This document shows positions 11,216 to 20,453 of a stretch of 20,755 nt of DNA, piece by piece (within the stretch, counting starts at the first letter, position 1; the number at the start of each line of letters is the position of its first letter). A model generated the notes under the pieces. That model was given only the letters and a program-made list of their open reading frames with translations, searched no databases and had not been told where the DNA came from. Both the position numbers and the translations under genes were made by a program. Source of the stretch: Fragilariopsis cylindrus CCMP1102 (Eukaryota > Bacillariophyta > Bacillariophyceae > Bacillariales > Bacillariaceae); assembly GCA_900095095.1 (NCBI GenBank), contig FMBT01000712.1, positions 1 through 20,755 of the forward strand, given 5' to 3'.

Positions 11216-13088
11216 TTAACGCAACGTACCATGCGGATTGTGATAGTATGATGATGACAACGATATTGGTTCGTATCCATACGGTTGTGATGATTGTGGT
11301 TGCGGTTGATGTTGATACGACTGTGACTGGTACCTGTAGTAGTTATTGTCATGAGTAGCAGCAGCAGCAGCAGCAGCAGTAGTGTTATCATTATCATTGT
11401 TATTACTAGCATTCGTACTTCCATTGCTATTGTAAGCAGTAGCAGCCGCATTAGCAGCAGTTGACGATGCTGATGATGATTGATGATGATACGCGTGTGC
11501 TGCTGCTGCTTGTGCATGTGATGCTTGGTAGTATGCATAATTATTGCTATAGTGAGTATCACCACCAGACGAATACGGGTGTACTTGCTGATGATGATGA
11601 GGATGATGAGGATCGTGGCTGTTGTAATAAGCTGACGAAGAAGACGTGGATGGTGGATGTTGTTCTTGTTGATAATATTTATAATAATCGGCATCATTTG
11701 AGGAGGACGTATTATAAGCAGCAGCATAATGAGGATCACCAGGTTGTTGTTGATCTCTACTACTGCTCGATAATACTGACTGTACTTGTTGTGAATAAGA
11801 GTAGGACGACAATGGATGTGGTTGTGGTGGCGCATAACTATTTGCGGTACTTCCAGCAGTCGTAGCAGTAGTATCGCTGCCATACTTCGTAGTACCACCA
11901 GTAGCACCTGTTCCTGAGGATGATACTAATGCATTTTCTTCTTTATTATGATGATGAAAACTGACAGTTCTTGACCTGGAGGATGATGAATGTGAGGATG
12001 GTGCTGGCAATGGTAATCCTCCTAATGCCCCTGTTGCTAATGCCTCTTCATGATGGACCAGTATCATTGCCTCGTGTTCACGTTGATCTCGTGAGGTATC
12101 AAATTCATTTTGTTTATGTCGTTTCCATTCGCACATTGCAACTTTATATTCTTGTCGTAATTTAAATTCGGCATCAATATATACCTTCTTATCTTCATGG
12201 GGACAGGTCTCCTTCCACAATGTGGCAAGAAGACGTGATATTTCCGCATTCGTGGAATTTTTATTCTCTGATTTAATTTTAAAACGATTGGAATTGGAAA
12301 ATGACAGGAATGCGGACTGTGGTCGTTTCGGTGCTAACGGGTCCTTGTATAGCTTATTCTTTTTCGATGTCACAGGAACCTTCCATGGTCCTTTATAGAT
12401 CAATTTTTCCATTTCATATCGTGCCTTATCTTTCCTTGCAGTTCTTCCCACTTTTCACGCTCCTCTTTATCTAATGCCTTCCATGCTTTCGAAACAAGTT
12501 TCGCTACATCCGTTGTAGAAATCTGTTAAAAACAAAAGGGGAAGGGGATAACAAGAAAGTAGAAACAATACGAAAGTAGAAGAGGGTTTAGGAAAAGAAA
12601 CAGATTGGTAGAAGGAGGGTAATATGCTCTTTACCAGCAGCAGCGCACATACATACACACAAGAGGCCAAAGCTTTCGCGGGCGGATGGGATGGGCACAC
12701 AGCCGGGTAGGTAGAGCTATACTCTATTCGCTTCTTCTTACAATACAAGCACAGCACAGCATAGCTTCCACATTACAGAGGATAAATACATGAAGAAACT
12801 TTCACTCACCTTTGCGCTACCACCACCACCGCTACCACTTCCTTCTTCGCCATCGTCATTATCTTCTTCTTCTTCATTCTTTGCTGCTGCTGCTGTTAAT
12901 TCAGCACGTATTTCTTTATGTTTTTTAGTGGAAAAAAACATATAAGAACTTTTAAATCGTCGTGGTGCCTGTGGTGCCTTTTTATATTTGACCACTTGAT
13001 GATGATGATGACTGTGGTGTTGTGCCGATGATGACCGTCCTCCTGATCGTCCGAATGCATTATTACTACTCATATTTGCCATCACCAT
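11216..13088 (-). CDS. Tandem HMG-box protein with prion-like tail, frameshifted
   Basis: DNA-bending chromatin or transcription protein acting in the nucleus. Exon 1 is 13088-12810 and exon 2 12522-11216; the 287-base intron has donor GTGAGT and acceptor TTAACAG, phase 0. HMG box A starts in exon 1 (APRRFKSSYMFF, residues 41-52) and resumes in exon 2 (STTDVAKLVSKAWKALDKEE). An acidic and Gly-rich insert (about 66-92) splits it between the first and second helices. Box B follows (PLAPKRPQSAFLSFSNSNRF to EWKRHKQNEF). The rest, about 300 residues, is low-complexity Ser/Tyr/His/Gln/Asn/Ala and ends in GTLR. At 12439-12442 the frame breaks: family-like sequence continues (ARKDKARYEMEKLIYKGPWK) only if one base is missing between CT and GC. 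With that correction the protein has about 528 residues. Sequencing error or a broken allele are both possible. Confidence 0.85.
11355..11380. repeat. AGC trinucleotide repeat encoding poly-alanine
   Basis: An uninterrupted AGC/GCA run on the plus strand is read as GCT codons on the minus strand, giving an Ala run in the tail of the HMG-box protein. Several shorter Ala, His and Ser runs nearby come from the same kind of triplet expansion. Confidence 0.85.
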
Positions 13089-13626
13089 AGCACTTAATTG
13101 TCGTTTTGTGTCGTTTTGACGTTATTAGTCGTTGCCGTTATTAGGAAGGGAACTTGATATGAATATGAATAACTATCAAGATAAAATGTGAACGCAAATT
13201 GAATTGCACTGAATTGGATTGGAATGAATTTATTTGAATTATGAAAGGATGTTGTTTGTGTTGTGAGCGAGGGTGTTATTATGTGAAGGACGCTGTTAGG
13301 TTCCGTTTTGTAGTATCCAATACCGTATCACAGCCAAGCCAGCGCAACACACACATAAAATAATAAAACTTGCCCAACTTGAAGAATAATCAAGTCTTTG
13401 CTAGCTTATTCCTCTACCGCGAAGTGTTACAGTATTGTCGAGGAACAATACTTCCGTTGATTTCGTTTTCGCTTATTTAATATTTTTTAGCAAGTGGAAA
13501 CGGTAATGATACTTAATAGCAAAAATAATGTTTTCCAATATAAGAGTACAGTACCTTTAAATAATGTAGAACTTCAAGAATTTCAAATTTATTCTCATTC
13601 CTACAGTCCGGTATTTCGCCGATTTG

Positions 13627-13681
13627 TGATTGGTAATGTCAAGAATAAAGGTACTTAAGAAGATCTGATTGGTAATGTCAA
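13627..13681. repeat. 16-nt direct repeat, 39-bp period
   Basis: TGATTGGTAATGTCAA occurs identically at 13627-13642 and 13666-13681. Each contains ATTGG, the reverse complement of a CCAAT box, about 540-590 bases upstream of the minus-strand HMG-box start. A regulatory role is only a suggestion. Confidence 0.7.
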
Positions 13682-13827
13682 AAGAGTACAATTAATTAGT
13701 TAAGGTGATCGTTGAAATAGACTTGGAGAATTTTATTTGTTGGAACAGAAAAATGTACGTACGCTTCGAAGTACATCTATCACCTGAGGCGCTTCACCTG
13801 AGCAGTTTTTGCTTGCTTTTCTTCTCA

Positions 13828-13880
13828 TGCGCTATTAATTAGGCCATCAAATAAGGCTATCAAATAGGCCTTTAGCGCAT
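13828..13880. repeat. Inverted repeat able to form a hairpin
   Basis: ATGCGCTA at 13828-13835 pairs with TAGCGCAT at 13873-13880, and AGGCC at 13841-13845 pairs with GGCCT at 13867-13871. The loop contains two ATCAAATA copies. The two stem blocks are separated by a small asymmetric internal loop. Confidence 0.7.
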
Positions 13881-14998
13881 AAATATGAGCATTGGAAGTT
13901 CACTGTTAATGATCAGTCAACATTTTTGTTATGTGTGTAATGGAAGTAGTCCGCGAATAGAACGTTTTGATTTTAACGCGACTCTACCAGGGAATGTGAG
14001 CGAAAAGGAGTGTAAAAAGAAACAGCAGTATCGAAAATTGCGTAAAAAACATTAAGTCAATTTGGAAACGGCGCTTGATTAATAAGAAACAAAGACGCAC
14101 GACACAAGAAACATTAGCATTTATTAAAATCAATATTTCACGCGACGGTTAGAAATAATAAAAAATGTCACCACTGTCCCATCGTTGTTTCGCACAACTT
14201 TACTTACTTATCGTTCACATTTTGTTTTTCTTCTCTTTGCTTTGGTAGCGGTCGCATCCAGACGTCAGCATCAGCCTACACATACATGAGTACTTCCTCC
14301 GTGCAACTCTAACTTCAACTGCGCTATTGTTTGAACAATTTGTTTTTAATTAACACGTTCAGGAAACTTGTGACTTTAACCCTCTATTTTGTGGGTAGAT
14401 CTTAATATTTTAAGGTTTTAGCGTCGTTTTACAAACGCTAAATTTTCAATCAATAGCGCTCTTGAAGTTAGCGTTGCACGGAGGAAGTAAACAGTACACT
14501 CCACGCGTGCGCGATTCATTCATTCATTTTCAAATGGCGCTTGCTTACTAGTGGCTTTCTTCATTTCGCCCGAAAATCGAAATGGGGAATCAATCAATGA
14601 GTTGAGTGAGTGAGTCGAGTCATCGATAATATTTGAATCCCATGAGCTGAATCATGAGCTGAATGATTTGAATCGAATCGAATGAATCGAATCCATCAAA
14701 TTAAAACAATCAAGTCAATCTCGACGCAAGCAACACGCGACCTGATCCACAAAGTAAGTAAATGTGAATGAATAAATGGATAAGAACACAAGTCGATGTG
14801 TCGACGTCGTTATGAGGGGAAATAATACCATTCCCAAATGTCATGTTTACATAAGATGCTTCAGCAGACCCAGCCTAATTAGGATGGAAAGATGGGTCCT
14901 CGGTACAGTATGGCACGGAAAAAGGAAGAACTCGTACACGAGTTTGGGCATGCAACTATAAATGACGTTTAGGTCCTACTACTCGATACATAGATAAT

Positions 14999-15099
14999 GG
15001 TGTCAACTTATCTGCCAAACTTACAAAGCATCTCCGCTACAGTATATCAACAAATCGATGGCATGTCGACGGGTGTCAACTGCCAAAACTTACAAAAGC
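14999..15099. repeat. Imperfect direct repeat of about 30 bp
   Basis: GGTGTCAACT...TGCCAAACTTACAAAGC at 14999-15029 recurs at 15072-15099 with a small internal deletion and A-run length differences. It lies about 330-430 bases upstream of the GID-repeat gene. Confidence 0.65.
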
Positions 15100-15429
15100 C
15101 AGGATATCGTTCCATCGATGTACTATCTGTACGTAACTGTTAGTTCTAATTCTCAGTATCAAATCAATCACATAAGATCTAAAATTCTAATGTAATATTT
15201 TCAACCAAAAAGGTAGTGGACGTCAAACACTTAACGAAGTAAGTACTAATAACTGAATTAGCTATTGAATATAATGTTCTTTTTTGTATGTGAAACGATT
15301 ACGATTCATTATGTACGTCAATTGATACTGCTATTGCACACATACCAGTTCTAATTTTCTCGCTTCTTTCTCTTTTGGAATTACCAAAACAAACACCCTG
15401 TTTTAGCAAATAAATCATCATCGATCTTC

Positions 15430-16206
15430 ATGCAGCTTTCTTTTGCTTGTATCAGCTTATTGTTGCTTTCTCCTGTTGTCATCACCGCTAGGTTAACGGC
15501 AACAACAAGGAACAGCAACAATTACCAACAGTATTTATTATATGAACGCCATCATCCCGATGATGGAGGACGTGGACTAGAGGATGCAATAGATTCCCAG
15601 GACGGCATTCCAGGTATCGGCGGTATCGATGGTATCGACGGTATCGATGGGGAATCAAATATTGACGCAGAAGATGCAACAGACGCCCCGGACGGCATTC
15701 CAGGAATCGATGGTATCGATGGTATCGATGGGGGATTAAATACTGACGCAGAAGATGCAATAGATGGCATTCCAGGTATCGACGGTATTGATGGTATCGA
15801 TGGTATCGATGAGAGATCAAGTATTGACGCAGAAGATGCAATAGACGCCCAGGATGGCATTCCAGGTATCGATGGTATCGATGGTATCGATCAGAGTTCA
15901 GATAATGACGAAGAAGATGCAATAGATGCCGAGGACGGCATTCCAGGTATCGACGGTATCGATGGCATCGATGGTATCGATTGTATCTGCCCCACTGTTA
16001 TTATCTGCCCAACTGTATATGATGCCTCCATCTCTCTTTTTTCCTCGAACGAAACATATGCACCTACGGATAACACAACTAATTCAGCATCAACAAATGC
16101 AACTACGGATGTCGCAGACGCTGAGGCAGTAATTCGAGGCGAAAGTTATCCTTCAAATCCACCGAAGGGTTTCGTAGCAGTAAAGGCAGGGACTGATTCG
16201 CCCTAA
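15430..16206 (+). CDS. Secreted acidic GIP-GID repeat protein (collagen-like triplets)
   Basis: Single-exon, 258 residues. The signal peptide is residues 1-20 (SFACISLLLLSPVVITA), which also supports ATG 15430. The middle (about 50-185) holds five runs of Gly-X-Y triplets, each starting GIP and continuing with three or four GID triplets. They are separated by acidic spacers of the type IDAEDAIDA. Triplet runs of this kind formally match collagen-like repeats, but they are short, interrupted and unusually rich in Ile and Asp. A CICPTVIICP segment follows, then a Ser/Thr/Asn-rich tail with sequons (NET, NTT, NAT) and a final GTDSP. It probably lies outside the cell or in the wall; dense Asp could bind calcium or another cation. 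I recognise no named family. Coding status is strong because of the signal peptide and codon-level repeat conservation. Confidence 0.78.
   Translation: MQLSFACISLLLLSPVVITARLTATTRNSNNYQQYLLYERHHPDDGGRGLEDAIDSQDGIPGIGGIDGIDGIDGESNIDAEDATDAPDGIPGIDGIDGIDGGLNTDAEDAIDGIPGIDGIDGIDGIDERSSIDAEDAIDAQDGIPGIDGIDGIDQSSDNDEEDAIDAEDGIPGIDGIDGIDGIDCICPTVIICPTVYDASISLFSSNETYAPTDNTTNSASTNATTDVADAEAVIRGESYPSNPPKGFVAVKAGTDSP
15586..15981 (+). repeat. Coding minisatellite with nested 9-bp units
   Basis: The marker GGCATTCCAGG occurs at 15604, 15694, 15766, 15856 and 15937, so the larger units are 90, 72, 90 and 81 bases. All spacings are multiples of nine. Inside each unit, GGTATCGAT or GGTATCGAC (Gly-Ile-Asp) repeats three to four times. 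Length variation therefore keeps the reading frame. Confidence 0.9.
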
Positions 16207-17152
16207 TAATGCACTATACTTTATTTTGTTTGGTACTACACGTAGCTAGTATGAGAAATTTAGTAACTGCTATATATTTTTACTATTATACGATAGCTCC
16301 TGTATAACTTCTTCTTCCCTCTTTACAAGATAATAATCCACCACCAACTTGTCTATTCATCCAAATTCCTCACTTAAAGAAAAAGCGAGTGCATGAGTTG
16401 TGATGTTGAAAGTTAACATAAAATCCAATAAGAGTGGAACTTCCAATGGAAGGTATTTGTTGTTAGAAGGATTTCTTCTACCTTGCCCTGTGGGTAACAA
16501 ATAATTCTTCAAAAATTTGTTGTTGGCCAATGTGCAGTAAATGCACATATCCATGTACAATAACTGTCCTTTAACACACAATGTTACCAGTTATTTATTT
16601 GCGGCTATTATTATTTTTGCTAGACAAACTTTCTGCATATAATAAAGACATGGAATCAATCATATTGTGTTCATTATTATCTGCCTGCAGAACAGCATTG
16701 ACAAAAATGGGGTTTCCTTCCAGCCAAAAACAGTTTTCACCTCAACTCAAGTCAGAAAAACATTAGGGAGGTGGCTTTAGGTGGGACTCTTACTTTTCCT
16801 AGTATTGTGGTGGATGTTACTGTCAAAATTGGTGTAGGAACATTTCTTATACTATAGCAACTATTCTAAATCTAGGTATCAATGCTAGAAATGAGATAAT
16901 CTTCCTACAGTTACTCTGATGAGTGTTATCTTATGCTGCATATGTGTGGTGTGGTTGACTATTTATCTATAGGAACAAGCTGATGGTAGAATATATATAC
17001 ATAATAAAACTACCACTTCATACCTACCTACTATCCTAGAACATTACAGACAGAATGATACACGTAAAACAGCAACGACACACATATCCATTATCCATTT
17101 CCTACAGCTACTATGGGTAATATCCAATGCATGTATCTGATGTTGTTGACTA
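16207..17152. other. Intergenic region before the tandem repeats
   Basis: No supported gene. Minus-strand and plus-strand frames of about 60-75 codons at 16357-16766 lack motifs. The sequence is AT-rich and may contain older repeat remnants, but I could not match any part to another part of this window. Confidence 0.5.
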
Positions 17153-17608
17153 GTGTACTAGAACATTGTGTTTGCCTCCTACCATCCCTGGTGGTTCATC
17201 ATTACTTGACTAAAGTAATTCTGATTGGTATCATTTTTATCTCACAAATTCACATAGTGTATGTTTCAGTGTGTACTAGAACATTGTGTTTGCCTCCTAC
17301 CTCTATTCTATTCCTGTGGTTGAGGAATAAAATTCATTTCACTTTTGTGGAAGGCACAAAAAAAACATGATTTTGGATCAGAAATAAATGAACCCAAAAT
17401 ATCTCATTTGAAAGGGTTGCAAATAATAATACCAGATGGGTCAGGTGCACTAGCATTTACATGGTGTGCTAGAACATTGTGTTTGCCTCCTACCACTATT
17501 CTATTCCTGAGGTTGAGGAATAAAATTCATTTCACTTTTGTGGCAGGCACACAAAAAACATGATTTTGGATCAGAAATAAATGAACCCAAAATATCTCAT
17601 TTGAAAGG
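17153..17608. repeat. Tandem repeat, two 145-bp copies plus a 30-bp partial copy
   Basis: The block starting GTGTACTAGAACATTGTGTT occurs at 17271-17415 and, with few mismatches, at 17464-17608 (period 193). Its first 30 bases also occur at 17153-17182. The two long copies have the same length and share the inner part GATTTTGGATCAGAAATAAA. Copy 1 continues past GAAAGG into GTTGCAAATA; copy 2 stops there, at the proposed retroelement boundary. Confidence 0.88.
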
Positions 17609-17992
17609 TGTTGGGGATTCAATTAATTATGGGTCCCGTGAGGTTTTCACAACAGTCATTTTATGTCATGAACGTCGTGACACTTGTGCATGTTGTTTCC
17701 TCACAATAAATATATATATGCTGCGTGTTATCGTGTGGTTGATAATTGAAGAGAAAAGATGTGTCGTATTTACATTGCGTTAATGTAAGCACCTCCATCG
17801 GCACCTCGGATGTCAATCAATGTTGGTCATTATTTATTATAGAACTTATGCAATAGGTAAATAATAACAACAAGTTAACAAGCTAGCCATACATAGTATT
17901 CAAACCTATATATTATCATCCTAGTATCTTCAAGCATTACGTAATAAGCAACATACCAATATCCACGGCGTTGCGATTACTGTATTTCAACA
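17609..17992 (+). repeat. Candidate 5' LTR
   Basis: It begins TGTTG and ends CAACA, the usual TG...CA form with 5-base inverted termini, and is 384 bases long. An ATAAATATATATATGCTG stretch near 17705 could serve as a TATA or polyadenylation element. The left end is supported by the interrupted repeat. The right end is weak: other CAACA sites exist and no initiator-Met tRNA primer site (TGGTATCAGAGC-like) follows. Confidence 0.35.
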
Positions 17993-18099
17993 TTCTATAA
18001 TAAATAATCACAGTCATTGATTAGATTAATCGAATCAACAACAACAACCACCTTACAAGATATACCTATTAGTATTCCAATTACTATCACCTTGCAAGA

Positions 18100-20100
18100 A
18101 TGGCTGTCACCGACAATAAACCTGCTGACACCACCAGTACCACTGGTGGCGCCGGTAATGCCCTCTCTGCCAAAGAGAAGGAAGCGAAGGCTGCTGCTGC
18201 AGCTGCAAAGAACACAGCAAACCAAAAGAAGAAAAATCATCCATCTAATGCCTCAAACAAGAAGAAACAACAAGTTGCGAAATCCAAGTTTGAAGGTTTA
18301 GCCTCCGGTACCAATCCTATGAAAGGGACTGTCATTGCATTAGCTAATGGCAATCTACTGGGACAATATCGAACATACCAGAACACGATGGCAGGTTCGG
18401 CAGCTGCTGACAAAGCCTATGGGCTTGATTCAGTTATCCTCGATTTGGTTGCTAAAGTCGAATCTGATTTTGTTACATCAAAACCAGATCCTTTGCAACA
18501 TTCAAACGTCGTTACCATCTACAAAAAAGATGCTACGGGTGCAGATACTACTACACCAACTGGAGAGAAACGACTAGTCTGTTTCGATCCTATCCTCAAG
18601 GAAAGTACGGATTCAAACTACTTCATCGATGTAAAGATACAAAAGGCCAACTGGAATAACTATGACAGGTTCTCCAAAGCATACTATCGTACAGCAATTG
18701 GGAATGTAGAGGATGTTATCATCACCTACTGTCGCGCCGACAAGAGAATGGCTCTTGTGGAAACTGAAAAAGACTTAATAGGATTCTTACAAATCCTCCG
18801 TTCAGTATGTGCACAAACCAATGGCATTGTTAAAGTCGATCAAGAATTCCAAAACCTCCACACCTTACATGCTGCAATTGCTTTCAAGCAGGCAGCTAAT
18901 GTAAATGACTCCACATTCTCAAAACAAGTACAAGATCGATACAAATCAGCTATATTCACATGTGGAAAGTTCGCATTTGGACAAGCTTCATTTGACAAGG
19001 TACTACAATCAACTCTTCCGACACCCATCACTCTCGATGCTTATCACAAGCTTAAACCGGAAGATCAAGCACCATATGATAAACTCGTTGAAGAGCGAAT
19101 TGTCGCTCGATTGATTGTGAAGAATTCATTAAATAAGAATCTTAAAGCTCATTTAATGACCACTTACTCTACTGCTAAAGGCGATTGTTACCCCAATACA
19201 ATCAATGACGCGCTAGCGTTGCTATCAACCTTTGCTGGGCCAGCAAAGAATGCACCTAATGAAGATGCTGTCGTGTCATATCACGAAGCATCATCTATAC
19301 CGGATCCAGTGTCATCTATTCAAGAGGAGGCTGAAGAAAATCTATCTGATCCAGAACAAGAACTAACAATTGAAGAACTGCCACCGGATGTCATCAGTCC
19401 AGTTGAATTCAATGCATCAGTTATGGCAACAGTCATTGCTGAAGCCACCAAAGAGGCTGATAACGATCGTTTCTTTGGAGCAAGCTTTGCACAACTACAA
19501 GATGTCGATGACATCTATGATGACAATGAGCCAGATTTTGTAACCTGCGCCCATGTCGCTGAACGTCCAGGAGATTCAACTGATTTTGACAGTAACTCTG
19601 ACATTGACCATGCAGGAGACCGACATGGTGATTCAAGTGACTGGGACACTGATGAATGGAATCGTGAACTTGATGAAAACAGAAATCGTCCTAAGACTGG
19701 AAAATCCCCCATCACCATCAACAAGGCGCATGGCTTTGAAACAGTTGTCTACCTCACAGCACAACGTGTCAAGAATACAGGAACAGTTCGAATCAAGCAC
19801 TATGGTATCGACGAGCCAGATCTCATCAGCTATGAATATGTTAGTCCTACCCCTGAACACATCATTGACTACTCTGATGTTATCCGTGAGAAATTGAAAC
19901 TCTCAGGCATTCGTGATACTGAAACACTGGCTGAACTCTTTGAAGACTGCAGTATTGCAGAAGCCGCTAGAAGACTAGGTCAGCAACTTAGGATGTCAAT
20001 CAGACTTCTCTACATGGTGATACAGTCCGCTACCTCAAAGAGGAAACAGAGAGACACTATGATCATATCAGGTTCTACTCTGCTAGATATGATCGAATGA
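18100..20100 (+). CDS. Gag-like protein of a diatom LTR retroelement
   Basis: The frame from ATG 18100 is 666 codons. Residues 1-70 are Ala/Lys-rich, basic and disordered. Residues 75-390 look like a mostly helical Gag core, with segments such as VKVDQEFQNLHTLHAAIAFK and VARLIVKNSLNKNLKAHLMT. An acidic linker follows (EEAEENLSDPEQE), then an Asp-rich stretch around 475-540. A folded-looking part follows (VVYLTAQRVKNTGTVRIKHY). No CCHC zinc knuckle is visible, which is unusual for Gag. After about residue 630 the coding character moves to the frame two bases on, so the last 37 residues here are probably not authentic; a base appears to be missing near 19987-19992. It would form the particle that packages element RNA. 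Retroelement assignment is from resemblance to diatom copia Gag regions, not a formal match. Confidence 0.65.
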   Translation: MAVTDNKPADTTSTTGGAGNALSAKEKEAKAAAAAAKNTANQKKKNHPSNASNKKKQQVAKSKFEGLASGTNPMKGTVIALANGNLLGQYRTYQNTMAGSAAADKAYGLDSVILDLVAKVESDFVTSKPDPLQHSNVVTIYKKDATGADTTTPTGEKRLVCFDPILKESTDSNYFIDVKIQKANWNNYDRFSKAYYRTAIGNVEDVIITYCRADKRMALVETEKDLIGFLQILRSVCAQTNGIVKVDQEFQNLHTLHAAIAFKQAANVNDSTFSKQVQDRYKSAIFTCGKFAFGQASFDKVLQSTLPTPITLDAYHKLKPEDQAPYDKLVEERIVARLIVKNSLNKNLKAHLMTTYSTAKGDCYPNTINDALALLSTFAGPAKNAPNEDAVVSYHEASSIPDPVSSIQEEAEENLSDPEQELTIEELPPDVISPVEFNASVMATVIAEATKEADNDRFFGASFAQLQDVDDIYDDNEPDFVTCAHVAERPGDSTDFDSNSDIDHAGDRHGDSSDWDTDEWNRELDENRNRPKTGKSPITINKAHGFETVVYLTAQRVKNTGTVRIKHYGIDEPDLISYEYVSPTPEHIIDYSDVIREKLKLSGIRDTETLAELFEDCSIAEAARRLGQQLRMSIRLLYMVIQSATSKRKQRDTMIISGSTLLDMIE

Positions 20101-20374
20101 TCACTGAAATTGGTCCAGATGATGAACGCGAGCTCTTTCCTGCAGCTCATGTGTTGTTGCACCACACAGTGGTGGCTGTATCAATCAATCAACGACGTCG
20201 CAAACCCAATCGGTGGATCAATAAAGTGACCCGAAAATTGGTCAACTGCGGTGTTAACACAGTTGAGTTGCTTGAGTCCAAAACTAAAAGATAATACACT
20301 AAACCTTGTGCTCCAACGCCATGGGTTACCGAAATTCCACATAATGACTATCTATGGATTCAATTTTGATCCTA
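19992..20374 (+). CDS. Downstream continuation of the Gag-like frame, two frameshifts
   Basis: From 19992 the frame offset by two from the Gag start reads well (DVNQTSLHGD, ITEIGPDDERELFPAAH, NQRRRKPNRWINKVTRKL) up to an A run at 20280-20283. There one extra base returns it to the original frame (LKDNTLNLVLQRHGLPKFH). The segment is probably one protein with the Gag-like part. It is basic and helical, with no motif for protease, integrase or polymerase. I do not recognise the domain. Beyond about 20374 no single frame is clearly preferred. Confidence 0.45.
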
Positions 20375-20453
20375 GATACGTCGGGATTTTCGTCAGGGCC
20401 GTTCTTAAAGGAAGACGAATGCCCTATCATCCGTATGATACTGGATGGATTAA

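Larger units (their letters stand above)
13089..15429. other. Intergenic region between HMG-box and GID-repeat genes
   Basis: No supported gene. It contains the divergent 5' flanks of the HMG-box gene (minus) and the GID-repeat gene (plus), so both promoters must be here. It holds a hairpin, two short direct repeats and an ATGAGCTGAATC/GAATCGAATC simple-sequence stretch near 14635-14700. A 61-codon frame at 14776-14961 looks non-coding. Confidence 0.55.

Noticed and set aside
10972..11907. Minus-strand 311-codon frame rich in Leu, Ile, His and Thr
   Set aside because: It overlaps the triplet-repeat tail of the HMG-box gene in another frame; its composition comes from the same repeats and it has no domain.
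15488..15922. Antisense 144-codon frame with RYHRYHRY repeats
   Set aside because: It is the mirror of the GID repeat; it lacks a signal peptide or domain and the sense frame explains the periodicity.
17153..17608. CRISPR-like direct repeats
   Set aside because: Repeat units are long, few and irregularly spaced in a eukaryotic genome; tandem satellite or transposon-derived repeat fits better.
17993..18060. tRNA primer binding site after the candidate LTR
   Set aside because: No TGG-starting match to the 3' end of initiator-Met tRNA is visible, so I did not annotate one.
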